NCBI GenBank assembly: GCA_015680905.1
Contig: CM027377.1
Coordinates: forward strand, 61,649,501-61,713,500
From: Coptis chinensis
Lineage: Eukaryota; Streptophyta; Magnoliopsida; Ranunculales; Ranunculaceae
Reading direction: 5' to 3'
Length of the DNA: 64,000 bases
Notes under the pieces: model-generated
Database searches by the model: none
Seen by the model: only the letters and a program-made list of their open reading frames with translations
Told to the model about the DNA's origin: nothing
Translations under genes and position numbers: made by a program
Shown here: piece by piece, positions 35,055 to 47,572 of the stretch
How the letters are laid out: the number at the start of each line of letters is the position of its first letter
How positions within the stretch are numbered: position 1 is the first letter of the stretch

Positions 35055-35570
35055 ACAAAGGAAAGGAATGAGAGAGAAGAAATGGGACCCATGATTGTCC
35101 TTAACTCATTACTAGTTTCAGCTCTTGAGTTCTCGACTCAAGCTCAAAGCCATATTCCTTCTGAACAAAGTACATGGCTGTCCACCAAAGCAAAAAACTG
35201 GCCATTAGATTAATTGATCTGACACGCTATTTAGAGTACGAAAGTGAGTAAATTGTGGTGAATAAACTGATCCCTTCCCTATATCTATATTTCTTTGGCC
35301 GTTTGAGAGTCAGTTGATTGTGAATTTGTTCTTTACTTAAATAGTTCAATTTGTTATTTCGGTATATTAGAGGACATCTGATATATTTGACAATATAGCT
35401 AAAGACAATTTAGTGTTCTTAATTGTATTTTATTGTTTTTCACATATATATACTGATGTTCTGAGGCATCCAGCTCCATTGCCTAATTCCACAATTGTCA
35501 AGGAAACACAAGTAGGTGCAACGACAGTGCGAGGGGCATCAGATTTTCAGCAAGAAGGACCCTCGGTTGT
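35055..35570 (+). repeat. dispersed repeat R-A, copy 4 (5' part)
   Basis: It follows copy 1 from the array edge to CAAGAAGGACCCTCGG and then ends; unrelated sequence follows. It is a truncated copy. Confidence 0.8.
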
Positions 35571-36420
35571 GAGAAGTTTGTGAATGGACGTGGCCTTTAA
35601 TGTTATAGGCGCGAAAAGGAACAAAGTTGATGGGAAGTGTTTGTGTTGGTACTGATGCAATGCTAACGGGTGCACGATCTAACTTGATTACACTGATCTA
35701 AATGAAGGAAACTGTGCCAGCAAACAATCTCATCTAAAGTACTTCCCACATGGTCTACATATAAGTTACTAGGTCAGTAGATCATTTGGTGCCTGCTGTA
35801 GCATATCATTCTATAATTTTGATTGTAATGATTACATATCCAATTACATACTCCCTATTTTCTGCATATGTCAGTTAACTAGAACCACTTACCACGTCCT
35901 AACCTAACACGCGCCCAAAATGCCAATCCATTTGACACACACTCTCTTCCTAGTTGAAATCGTACATATGAATGCTCTACTCTTAGCATAGTTTAGTTTG
36001 TAATATGTTGGTGATGGCAAAATAGATACTCATGAGACTAGTCAAAATTGAGTGACCATTTCTTTAGATTAAATCGAAGTCATAAAGCGACTAAGCAAGA
36101 GTTAGGCATAAGAGGATCACAGGCATTATCTTAAGTTATGTGCACATACATGCATTCCTTCAAAATTATACATACATGACAAAATTCAATTGATAAATTA
36201 ATTTCGAGAAGTAATCGTATATAATTCGAGGAGTTCGAGATCCTGCACAAAAATTATATGCTAGGTTTTTGGTTTAGGTCCTATTTATAGTCTATAGCAG
36301 TATAGCATATAGTCATCAAAATATCTATATTGTACCCTGATGCCTATTTTTTTTTATAATCTAGGAAATAATATCTGCAGTGAGTGAAATGTTCCATCGC
36401 TCTCCTGAATAAAGTAAGTA
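35571..36420. other. non-coding stretch
   Basis: No gene or repeat shared with the rest of the window is seen. It probably forms the promoter-side flank of the plant mobile domain gene copy 2. Confidence 0.3.
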
Positions 36421-36705
36421 ACAATTTCAACAGAAATTCCCCACCCCTCAAATCAAATCCATGTAATCACTCAAATTTCCCTCCAGTCTCTGACCACGTC
36501 AGCAAATTTTCATTTCCTCTTTTCATAATCCCTCTATGAAACTTCTCCAACACTCCTCCTGCTGCAAAAGTCAAAAACCGTCCCTCACTTTTTCGATAAA
36601 CACAAAACCTCCCTCACACTCCACCGAGCACCACGTCCGCCACCACCAGCGTCTTAGAACCCACCATCTCCACCGTCTAAAGTCACGTTGTTTTGGTAAC
36701 ATGTT
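36421..36705 (+). promoter_or_regulatory. 5' leader of the plant mobile domain gene copy 2
   Basis: A C-rich segment (CCCCACCCCTCAAATC onward) ends in GTTTTG|GTAACATG, a good donor site. A similar leader sequence recurs at 44510-44735, ending TTTCCG|GTAAGC, where no downstream coding exons remain. The recurrence suggests a conserved non-coding first exon for this gene family. Confidence 0.5.
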
Positions 36706-37584
36706 TTCGTCTTATATCTTACATATTTTTACCAAAACTTGTATGCAAAATTCACGTATTGCCTATTAACTGTTAAATACAAATCAAAAACATTTCACAA
36801 GCATGCACTAAGCTGGAATTGATGGTACAATTGATAAAATTTTGCAAGGTTTTTTGTGATTTGGCCACTAGGGTATGTGTTCAAATTATTAGTAGTTTTG
36901 TTGTTTTGATAATGTCTCGGGTATTTCCCCTACTATGAAATTAAGAAAAGAGTCACTAGCGTCAAGAATTAAAGTATTTATGGAGAGTTGCTAACTTATG
37001 TGTGATTCATGAAGTAATATATCATATTCTTTCGCACCATCAGCTTCTGTCAAAAGCCAACATTTTAAACAATGAAGTAGCATACTTAGTGAACTCAAAT
37101 GGACACATGGCAAAGTTATATAAGCTCCGATCACTTCACGGTTTAAATTAATGTAGTGATCCTCTTTAGAAAGACTGACTTATCTAAAATGGAGTGTTGC
37201 AACAATGAAATTTATTTAATAGTTTTTCAATCGTGCTTCCAGTTTGGAAAAGACTTCCAATCATTCTTCTGACACACATCGCTAATCTGAAAGAGGAGTT
37301 TTTGGGATACCTCTTTACATGCAGTGGTTGTGGTTGAGAGCGTGATTTGGTTGCACTTGTCGAGAACTCACCTTCGTTACCTCCACACATGTTTATAGTT
37401 CACTGTTATCTCTTACAAACATTCAATATATGAGAACGATGATTTTGCTGCATATTGTTTTATACATTGTAGAGTGTAGACATTTGTTTTTCTGAAAGGG
37501 GTTTACATTTATTGTCATCTGTGTATATATTATCTTAGTTTGATTCTACTTACTAATCTATTGCTTTATTTTAATATATCTCCA

Positions 37585-40500
37585 GACGAGATGGGGACGG
37601 TGAGAGGGGCAACAAATAATTAATACTTGTATATGCAGAGCCGCCACATATCTTCTTTACTAATGCATGGAGAGGTAATTTTTTGGTATTTATTACTCCG
37701 GTTTCAATTTGCTTATTTGACTTCACAACCAATAACAAGTGTAAGTGGTGAATAGGAGCGTCGGATTCATGAGCACAACCGAAAATTGAAAGAATGGAAG
37801 TTGAGTTGTAGCCAGAAGAAGCTTATCTCTACAATGGGTTTCAAACACATCAGGAAAATTGGACATTTCCAAGCTGATAGAGACCTGATTTCTGCTCTGG
37901 TTGACCGTTGGAGGCCAGAAACAAATACTTTCCACTTCCCGTCATTTGAAATGACAATTACACTTCAAGATGTGGCCCACATATTGGGCTTGAATGCCTT
38001 TGGGGAAGCAATCGTCAACACCTCAGAATTGAGTGCCGAACAAGCTTGTTTAAAATATTTGGGAGTATCTCCTCTAGAAGATAAAATCAGAGGGAAGTCC
38101 ATTTGTGTCTCCTGGTTGAGAGATACATTTAAGGGCACTAGAATTATTGTTGACGAGGAAAAACGCACAATCGCATATATGTTGTACCTCATTGGGAGCA
38201 CAATATTTTCAGAAGGTGGCGGCAATTGTGTGCACACCAAGTACCTAAAATTCCTAGCTAATACAGAGGTGTGTGCTACCTATGCTTGGGCTGCTGCTGT
38301 TCTTGCATATCTATTTAAAGCGCTCAGTCGAGTGTCACTTTGTCGTAAATCCACAACAAAGAAAAGGAACAAGCTAGAAAAGGAATCTAATTTTGTGCAA
38401 AATATTTGTGGTTCGTCTACATTGTTGTTGGTACGTATAGCCCGTTTATACTTGATGATTTTTGATTCTGTATATCTTACTGTTTTTTATTAACTTTTGA
38501 AAACTTGCTTGTAGGCATGGTTCTATGAAAGGTTCCGCGATACACCCATTTGAAATGGGAACCGAAAATTGTGTTCCCCGCTTGCTGTGATGGAAAAATC
38601 CCAAATTCGGACTTGTACAAAACAAGTGTATAAGGTCCTAAGCAAAGAGTTGGATTCACTTGGTGAAGATCAGGTTAGTATAAAATTAGTACCCACAACT
38701 CATCAAACTGTACCAAACTATTGTCTACTTTCTTACTAGTATTGATTCTATTCTATTAGGTTATCTGGCAGCCGTGGGATAAATGGGTACATGCTCCTCA
38801 TTTTGCCTCTGCCGCCATTCTCACGCGTCTTGCCTCTCTACATGGATGATCCATTTCAATTCCAGAGAGGTATATATGCCGATCGATGTATGCGTCAATT
38901 TGGGCTTGACCAACACATACCAGAGCAGCCACTCAGGTGGGATCCTAAAGCAAATAGTTCTTTTTTGGAAAGATGTATTACGGAGTGGAATGTTTGGTGG
39001 AAGGGTGGTTGTGAAGTAGAAGTCAACTTTCCTTTTGCTTCAAATGAAGCTTATCTAGATTGGTATTAGGAGCATTGTATGAGTCGCACTCAACCATTTT
39101 CCTTAAGGGAGTTGTTCCTCATGAATCAGTGCCCCAAAGAGGTAAATTTTCAATGAATTGCTTATTTTGTTTTACCACTATTTTTTTTTTTTAATCTGTT
39201 GACTGTAATTATCCCCTCCATTTAGTTTAGACTTCAAAGTAATTATTGTAAGCGTAACCTACTAATGCCTTTTTGTTGGAAAGCTAAAAAGGTGGCTATT
39301 ATTTATTCTTTTTGCTGAATTTTTGACGGCATAGGTTCTCATCAGCTCAATATGTTATTTTTTATGAAGTAATGTAATAAAAACATGTCGTTATCTATGT
39401 TTTCATAGAATTGCTTGTATTTAATTCAGTGGAAGGAATTTATTCTAATCGGAACGTACAATTGTATTTTATGTGGTGTAGGTAGATAAGAAGTACACAA
39501 GATATTACTTTAGCCACCACCAATCTGCCTTCCCAATTCCCATAGCAGTATCTTCCATGCGTAGATTAAGTATTTATTGACAACTGACTTGAAAACATAG
39601 ATGAGGTTTTTTTAGTTTATATATCTTCAACGTTGTTTTCATTATCTGCTTATTGTTAGCGTTGGATTTGTTGTAGAAGGTGTGCCGTTATGACTATCAA
39701 GAGTTGGTTGAACCATTACTGAAAACAATTCCTGATGAAGAAATCCCACAAGAGTTACAACTGTTGCGTGCAGAGATATTGAAAAATGGTCGACTAGTTG
39801 AAATGGGCGGTGGCAATGGTTTGAGTAATAATCACAATGAATTTGAACAAGAAGATCCATTTCGGGCATTAACATATTCAAGTGCAGATAGTGGCAGTGA
39901 CTTGGAAGAATCTGGCCAAAAAGACAATATTGCGGAAGCTCAACCGGATATTTTTGAAGATATTTCACCATCTACAGGGACTCGGGGAAGGCAAACCATG
40001 CCTTCAGGTAATGGGGTCCAACTATAAATTTGATTCAGACATGATTTATATTGTCATTGTAGTTAAATCTTGGTCGGTACGTATACTTGAAAAGAAAAAA
40101 TGGATGGAGTGGTATTGTTAAAACTTATCATTCTAACATGCCTTTTTCCTTATTGTTATGCAGGAAGTTGGTCTAGTCCGAGAGCTATGCATTTTTCTCC
40201 TTTAGCTGATAATATTGTCGTTACTGTAACAGAACCTAGTCCTCGCCCTGAATATGGTAGGTGCATGCCGACAACCAATAAATATTGGAGTTGCTCACCT
40301 TTTTTTTACCGTATATGAATTAAATTTTATTGGTGTAGATAATATTAGTAGAGGTTGTGCAAGTGGCATAGAAGAAGTCGAGGAGGAGGTGATCGAAGGT
40401 AAATTAGTCAAGGATGACTATGTTTTGACGTAAATGGGTTACTTGTAACGCACGTTTCTCTCCATTGGTTTTGCAGGTACTTGTGGTTGCCCGGATGCAA

Positions 40501-43283
40501 ACATGTTGAAGTCGGTGTTTGAAGGAACGGAGATGTCGGACATATGTGCGTAGTAAAGCGGGTTTTATTGCAACTATTTGGGTACATCTATGTTAATGCA
40601 ATTATAAAGAAAAAATTATACACAATGGTATTGCTATGCTATATATCTATTAAATTAGGAAAATACTCGTAATTATACTAAATACTTGTAAATTAATAAT
40701 ATTTGTGCTAAATACTTGTAATTGGTATATAATGGTAATTGCTGGTGGGTAGTTTATTTTAGAATCGAAATGGAACACGATTCTTCGGAGGGAGCAAACC
40801 ACCAAAGGTAGTGCACAACCATATCTAATAACCTTAGGTTGTCCTTGAGACTGTGTATGTGATAGTAACCGATGTACTAGTACCGTTTTGTGATATGCAA
40901 CCTGGACCTACATAGTACTATTAGGTCTTACAATCAACTCAACAATGTCTAAATTTAACATCCACGCAATGTTAGCATTTAATATATGTTGTGTAGGTCT
41001 TGATTGGTTATGCAGGTAGTCGCTCTGGCCCGGATGTAAACATGTTGAACTTGGTGCATGAAGATAGTGCGAAGAGGGACATGCATGAAGGTAGCAAGTT
41101 TTATTTGCGTTATTTGGTTTATATCTCAATAATATTACACCCTCACATCCGTGCTTTCTTTCGAGGTAGCATGTTGACATTAACAGTGTTCGCAGATACA
41201 TGAATGGGTTTGTTTGTAAAATTTGAAGTACTTTAATTTGTATATTTGACATAAGTTCTTAATCTTCATGTACTTTGGTCATCAAAAATCATCCACTGAA
41301 CCAATGTACTTTGGTGAAAACATGAGGATTAGGAGACAACTCTGTGACGGCACAATATTCTTAAAAAAGGTTGAAAAATAGAGAGGGAACAGAGAGAATA
41401 CTTTTTCTTGCGTATTAAATGTGAACTTCCCATGTATACACCAACTGAAGTTTTCTTGTATTCTTACGGGGTATGACCATGCTATGCGAAAGAGCCAACG
41501 AGGGGTAGCTCGCTAGCATTTCTCTATTATTATATTATATTAACTAATTTGCCATAGTAATTTTATTGTGCATAATTTCAAATATTTAACTTAGAAATTT
41601 GTTCCGTATGTGCATTAAATAACGAATTTATGTGTAGACAACAATAATGGAGGTGGTGCGAGGGTGAATGTGATCGAGGATAAAGGTAAAGGGGTTACCT
41701 TTGCTGTCATTGCATTATTGCACTTGTGCTCAATATTGATATTTGTCGTTAAATAATGCCGGAACCATAATGGAACATCGTATATTCCTAGGGCGGACTC
41801 TATCACCAAAAAGTAGTTAAGAAATGTTGTATCAAATAACTTTTGCCACCCTTCATACGAGGTGATGGTTAAAGATATATTATTAGCACCATTTTCTTCG
41901 TGATGTGCAACCATTCCCATTAGACATTGTGCTAAATTAATAATTAATAATATAGACAAGATTGTTCAAATTTTTATTAAAGGCGCATTGAATCACATAT
42001 ATGTTATGAAATCATAGTCATAGCATTTAATATATATGATTTGTGTGCTTATAGATGTTCCCATGAAGAAATGGTTTATAGATGTTCCCGTCTTTGAGAC
42101 AACGGTCGGGCTTTGTAATCAAAGTCAAAATTCACCCTTGTTGTACTCCACAAACTCTAGCTCCTTTTGTGGCTCAAGTTCAAGCCAGATTGGATTGTGT
42201 TATAGGTAAGTCGACTATATATTGATCACGCGTTTATCTTATCATTCAACTTTTCCCCGTGGTCGTATTGTCATGTAAAGTAATTTTTCACTGTGTGTTT
42301 TTATTTTGTTCATTCATATTTAGATGGCCCAATGAACAAGAAACCAAAGAAAGACCTGCAGAGAGAAACAATTACTGCGGTTAAAGTAGCTCTCCCCAAC
42401 AAGATTTGCCTTCGCCGACGAGCGGGTCATGTTTCTGATGGCGTTACTCCAGGTAATTTTTTGTCTAAAAACCCCTATATAAATCATCCTAAATGACTAT
42501 TATCTTTAGTACTAACTACTTAGGGCTATTATATGCTACATCAAACTTCCCGGGCATCCATATTGGTAGATTTCTTGATGTGTATTCCAAATCCATGCAG
42601 AATTGATTATGCCTAACAACAACATCACTGTTGAGTACCATCGTTTTGGTCGTACTTACGATCGGAAACAAGTTAGAAAAGCAGGGGTAAATGGAGCTTA
42701 TGAGGGAACACAATCAGGTGAACTATATTGGAACACAATTAGGTTATGAGGGTTTTTAACCCTTTTTTGTCAATTTATGATTTTTCTGTTTCTCCTGTGT
42801 AAGAATTGACACTACCAAAGTTGAAGTGCTTGTAGAATTGTATGCATTGATCTGTTACTCTAGCATAACAGACTTTGAAAACTCTTTAATCTACCATACC
42901 AAGCTGCCTTATGGTTTGCTGGTAGTTTGGTTTGATTGGTTTCGTACGTTTTCTGTTTTAATATTTTTTTCAATAGATCGATCAAAGGCCTAACATACAT
43001 AGCTTCTATAGTCGTAAAGTTGATATGTAATTGTTCAGAGATTTATCATGGGCGTCGGTATGTACCAGGATCTGAAGCGCAAGAACAGCTACTGCAGCAG
43101 CAACTACTATCTTCAATGCAAGAGCCATCTAATGTGGACAAACAAGTACGACCGTCACTGCAGAAACAAGATACTATACGAGTGCAGCGACCACGAAGAG
43201 ACATACTTGCAAAAAACGAGACCCATGCTGTGGAAGATGCACAAAAGAGCAAGCCCAAATGTCAGAGTAACCAGGTGGAATAA
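37585..43283 (+). pseudogene. plant mobile domain (MAIN-like) gene, copy 2, multi-exon
   Basis: An upstream exon ends EPPHIFFTNAWRG near 37672. The main exon (37756-38430) is open and encodes RKIGHFQADRDLISALVDRW, FHFPSFEMTITLQDVAHILG and IGSTIFSEGGG, the core of the plant mobile domain (PF10536). Exons at 38515 and 38761 continue the family pattern (AWFYERFRD, VIWQPWDKW, RCMRQFGLDQHIPEQPLRW), but frames are broken there. A further exon lies at 39677-40007. Several short exons then follow between GT/AG sites (40164-40256, near 40340, 40477, 41017, 41639, 42054, 42325, 42603). The last ends at 43283 with a Gln-rich stretch. MULE-like ends follow at 43330-43460. Confidence 0.75.
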
Positions 43284-43329
43284 GAATATGCAAGGCACAT
43301 TTGAAGTAGGAATCTGCGGGTCTGGCTTA

Positions 43330-43460
43330 AACCCTGTGCACCATAGATTTACCATTAATTAATATGCTAATTAAAGAGGCACTAATTAAAGAGCATGTCT
43401 TCAGTGCGCGAGATGTGAGTGGCCCAGATGACATACACCCTGCGCACCATAGATTTACCC
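43330..43460 (-). repeat. MULE-like terminal repeat, right end, in two copies
   Basis: The outer end at 43413-43460 is the reverse complement of 9656-9703 with one mismatch. A second partial copy ending CACCATAGATTTACC lies about 100 bp inside, at 43330-43354. They terminate the block that holds the plant mobile domain gene. Confidence 0.7.
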
Positions 43461-44080
43461 ATAAATTTTACTCACTAGTGTAGTAGTAAACTAGTAATGT
43501 ATGGGTGCAATACTTTAAGTAGGTGTAATTATTTAAGTTAGCAATTGCATTTAATTAGGGGTAAATGCTTTTACGTTATTGCTATTTATATCCCGAATCA
43601 ATTCCATATCATAGTTTACAAAATAATATATGGGATCAAAGGTGCCCGAATTAAGAAAAGCCCTACCAAGTTGAGATTTTAAAGTTGTACTTTCCCATAA
43701 TCGGATTTTGTACTATTGCTTGATCCCAAACCTCGTTGCTAGTTATGATCTTCTGTTCGTCATAACTCCATTCAAACCCTTGCTGTATAGTTACACTAGC
43801 AATATTGCGTGTTATCCATCGTAATTAAGGTCTTCATTTGCTAAGTTACATGACTAATAGCCAAGTCGATCCTTTTCACGCTCTTTTGGTATTGAAAGAA
43901 ATCTATTCTCATTCTTATCACCTAGAAGTAGCTTGCTATGGAATGTATGGATAAGAACATTGTCCATCTCATTTGTCCATTGCATTGCCATATCTAATTA
44001 ATAAGCATACAAGTCAAGTTAAGTGAATCAATATATTAGAATGAAAAATAAATTGGCTTTTGAAATCAAATAGTATATAA
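43461..44080. other. non-coding stretch with a segment shared with 21885
   Basis: No gene. Bases 43852-43915 repeat 21885-21945 (AAGTCGATCC through CTCTTTTGGTATTG). Confidence 0.5.
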
Positions 44081-44298
44081 TCAATGTTCATAGTCCAATT
44101 GTGGTATGAACAAAGAATATTCATAGCTCATGACTATGAACATTGATTGTTCTTAGTACGTACAATATGGACTATGAAAACTCATTGTTCATAGCATTGC
44201 ACTCATTGTTCATAGCTATGAACAATGAGTGTTCATAGTTACCGAACTATGAACAATCACTGTTCGTAGTTAACTTTCGGTATGTTTTTGTTCAAACT
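44081..44298. repeat. palindromic array P12 (type II units)
   Basis: Six or more type II units with linkers such as GTCCAATTGTGG and GTTACCGAAC. The array runs straight into repeat R-B. Confidence 0.9.
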
Positions 44299-44460
44299 CC
44301 CTTTCTCCCCACGCATTACAATCAAGAATTCGTTTCTTAATCTCATTACTGTCATTAGAACTAATCAGGCAAGTCTTCATCCTACGAGGTGGAACCAGCA
44401 GGTATATTCACAATAATTTTAGCCTAATTTTATATCTTCCGAACTCCTAGGATTAAATCA
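44286..44460 (+). repeat. repeat R-B, copy 1
   Basis: From CTCCCTTTCTCCCCAC to CTCCTAGGA it matches 56445-56602, again directly after a type II array. Like R-A it is a module joined to a palindromic array. Confidence 0.85.
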
Positions 44461-44978
44461 AGAATCAAAAAATTCCAGGTTAATTTTCTTCCATTAACCA
44501 ACGCTTGAGATTCCCCACCCCCCTAACACATGATATTTTGCAAAATTTCCTTCCCCTGAAATCACTAAAATTTCACTCCTCTCTCTCTCCAGTCTCCACC
44601 ACGTCACCAAACTTCTCGAACACAAAATTGTCTCACTCCAACTGTACAAACCCCTAGTCCCTTCCCACCAACCACCACCGCCTGTCTAGCCTCCACCTTC
44701 GAACGAAACACCACTACCTAAAAACGTCTTTCCGGTAAGCTGCTTTCATCTGGAACTAGAAGTCGAAAAAAGCAATAGTTTGTAGAGCTTTATTATTTAA
44801 TTAAGTAATATATCAAGCCATATATCATTATGGAAATAATTTTATTTTGGAGCATTTGTACAGCTTTATAGAGCTTTAGTAGAGGTAGGGTGGTTGATTG
44901 GTACCTCAGAGAGTTATAAAAACTTTTTATTTTAGGTTTCATATGGCTCAGACAAATCGAAGTGGAAATGGTCTGAAC
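44461..44978. other. orphan 5'-leader-like segment and flank
   Basis: Bases 44510-44735 resemble the leader at 36421-36705 (C-rich, then a GTAAGC donor), but no coding exons follow. It is probably the remains of a third plant mobile domain gene. Confidence 0.4.
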
Positions 44979-45276
44979 TGTTAGGTTAATGGTAGAGACA
45001 AGGAGATAGATTTTTTACTCTAAAGAGACTCTCTCGTATTTCATTCACTCTCAATAATCCCTTATATACTGGGTACAACTTACGATAGATTTTACATTAT
45101 AACTGTCATACTTACATCTTATGTCACTTACAACTTACAACATACACTACTCAAAAAACTACTCAAAACATTTTTTTCGTTCATATGAACATATGAACCT
45201 TAGTTCAAAAACTTTTGTTCATAGAGCGAGCGGTACCATTTCTACATATGACAACTTAAGTTACATATCTCTAACA
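44979..45276 (-). mobile_element. probable solo LTR fossil
   Basis: The segment has TGTTAG and CTAACA ends, a TATATAAGGG box on the minus strand, and the layout typical of a short LTR of about 300 bp. No internal retrotransposon sequence adjoins it. The flanking pentamers TGAAC and CTAAC are similar but not identical. Family not determined; it is a remnant only. Confidence 0.5.
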
Positions 45277-45530
45277 CTAACATTACATTAGTTAACATGA
45301 ACTTTCAAGAAAGAAATCAACGTATCATGCATAATATGCAGTCTTTGTACGAGGTGCTGATTCTTGAGGAATCAAAATATCAGACAAAGGCAAAGAAGAG
45401 AGCCCGAAGCGGAGAGGCTTTGTGACTCCTCCCCCAAATGCAGCAGTGATCAACTTAGTAGATGAAGAATTAGCTGCTTTGGGCCATGGTAAGTCGGTGG
45501 ATGTCGTCACAAGTGTTCAGATCGCTACGT
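45277..45530. other. short stretch with a displaced copy of element sequence
   Basis: Bases 45490-45529 duplicate 46923-46962 from inside the neighbouring Ulp1-type copy. A minus-strand frame (45510-45325) encodes a Ser/Leu-rich peptide that I do not recognise. Confidence 0.4.
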
Positions 45531-47236
45531 TGTTCTTTGGGACTGTTCTTAGTTGAAGGTTTGTTGTGGTTTTTGGTTGGAGGTCTTGTCTGTTTTCCGC
45601 TCTTAGTTAATTTATTCTCACATTGTGCTATTGCCCTCCTCTTTGAAGGCTGAACAAAATCATTATCACTACTATTCTCATCATCACCCCTTCTTTTAGC
45701 ACAAGGCCTGCTTCCTTCAATTAACTACAAATATGAAAGCACATATAAATTTACCAAGACACTATATCTGATTCCCAAAAAACATTTAAGGGATGGACTG
45801 GAGTACAAGAGTACTTGATTAATTACCAATGGTTGTCGATCTTCTACAGAACATTTTCTTCTTTTTGCATGTTCCACTAATACCTGCTAGGGTTGAATCC
45901 AAGGGAAAATTTTATTCATCTTGCATTTTTGTAGTGCAAATAATAACATACATTCAATAACACATAAAAATCACCACATTTTCTTCATCATCCAGGACCA
46001 AATTTATTCCTATTTTAGTAGGCACCTTCCTCACTTCCTTAACAGGCACCCGATTTAAATTCTACCAGTACAGGAGCACAAAACATTAGGTTTACTCATA
46101 ACTACATTGTGGCAATATGAAGACACATCGCAGTACACATTACCACAGTTCGTTGCTCCACATGACCACTTCCAGTATTATGAGATTGCTCTAAGAACAA
46201 CTTTGCAGCCTTGTTTACGACCTGCAATTACGAGATCACAGATGACAAGCTTTGTTAGTATTGAAATTCTCAATATCAATAAAAAGTGCAACACGCAAAA
46301 ATTAACCTCATTCTGCTTCTTCTGTTCAAAGAAAATGTCCAATGAAAGAAGCTTTTTATCATCAGGTTCTTGCTGTAACAAACCATGAAATTCAGCACCA
46401 ATTCAGCAATAAAAATAACAGAAAAACCATCCATCAAATATTCGAATCCAAAGTAGCAAGACTTATAAACCTTTAGCGCTTTTCTGTAGACTCCCTCTAC
46501 TTGCACCGTCGGAAGAATATGTAACTTACCCAGCACAGTCAGTTTCTTGGGGTTGTTTAATTTGGTCTCCCAAGTTCTCCCCGGGTGGTTTTCGTGGAAA
46601 CCCACCCAACTTTGAAACTAGGGGAATATCTCCCCATCCCCTCGGTGGACATTCAAAGTGGGCACATGAAGGAAAACCCAACACTCGAATGCTAGTGCAC
46701 ACCCATATAGGGTGTGGGTAAACGGCTTTTCGGTTGAACCGAAAGTGCTTCTCCATATATGTATGTAGAGCCTCAACACCACCACCACGAATGCCTTCAA
46801 ACGCCGGATACCCCAAGGGAATTTGTCAAACTTCTTCAAATCAGCTGCAATATCAATATGTTTGACATCAACGCCCTTCGAACCGCTTGGCAAGAGGAAA
46901 GCCCCGAGCACAAACAAACGGTTAAGTCGGTGGATGTCGTCACAGGTGTTCGGATCGCTACGTACAGAAACTCTCTTAGCTTTTTTCCTTGTTGCCGCAA
47001 ACTCGGTCAGCATAACGGCCCCAAGCGGAGTCGGGCGTCTTCGCTCCGGCTGAAAATACCTTGGACGAAAATCATAAGGGTCAAACACGTCCATTTTGTA
47101 AAACTACTAAGGTGGTGGCTCTGTGGATAGACCGGTAAGGAGGGCCACATCGGAAGGATTGAAAGTCAAATATCGGTTTCCAATATTGAAAGTCATTGCC
47201 AAAATCTTCTTTTCCAAAACCTCAACAATCAAATTT
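45531..47236 (-). pseudogene. Ulp1-type ORF, copy 3 (N-terminal half only)
   Basis: This is the partner of 15651-17357. It encodes VMLTEFAATRKKAKRVS, DDIHRLNRLFVLGAFLLP, KKFDKFPWGIRRLKAF and ALAFECWVFLHVP on the minus strand. The longest frame (46618-47094) is less broken than in copy 1. The Lys-rich N-terminus and the protease domain are both missing; at 47236 it joins repeat R2. Confidence 0.7.
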
Positions 47237-47261
47237 CACATAGACAAATGTATATATATCA

Positions 47262-47475
47262 TTCTGTTTGACATACATGATAGTATGTCATCCGAATAGT
47301 CAGCCAAGAAAGTATGTCATAAGTAACACCTTTCGAAGGTACTATGTAAACATAACGTTATATGTGATTATAAAGAACATACATAGTATAGTATGTCATG
47401 AAAAATATCATAGCATACCGTCATACATAACAAACTATATACCCAACGCGGTACGAATGTATTATGTAAAAATAA
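47262..47475. repeat. repeat R2, copy 1 (left part)
   Basis: CATACATGATAGTATGTCAT through ACGCGGTACGAATGTATTAT matches 50571-50766 closely. Only the left part of R2 is here; its right part is at 55324-55470. Confidence 0.85.
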
Positions 47476-47551
47476 TTAATGGAGCGATAATTAAGAGAAT
47501 AATTAATTGTTAGATCTTAATTGTTTGTAGTTTATATGGGCTTATAAATAA

Positions 47552-47572
47552 GAGTAATACTCGTCACACTCC
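47552..47572 (+). repeat. 21-bp inverted terminal repeat, left
   Basis: GAGTAATACTCGTCACACTC plus one base matches the reverse complement of 55292-55312 at 19 of 21 positions. The pair encloses 7.76 kb that contain the FAR1-related and MULE-OTU genes. Flanking bases are similar but give no clean target duplication. Confidence 0.5.
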
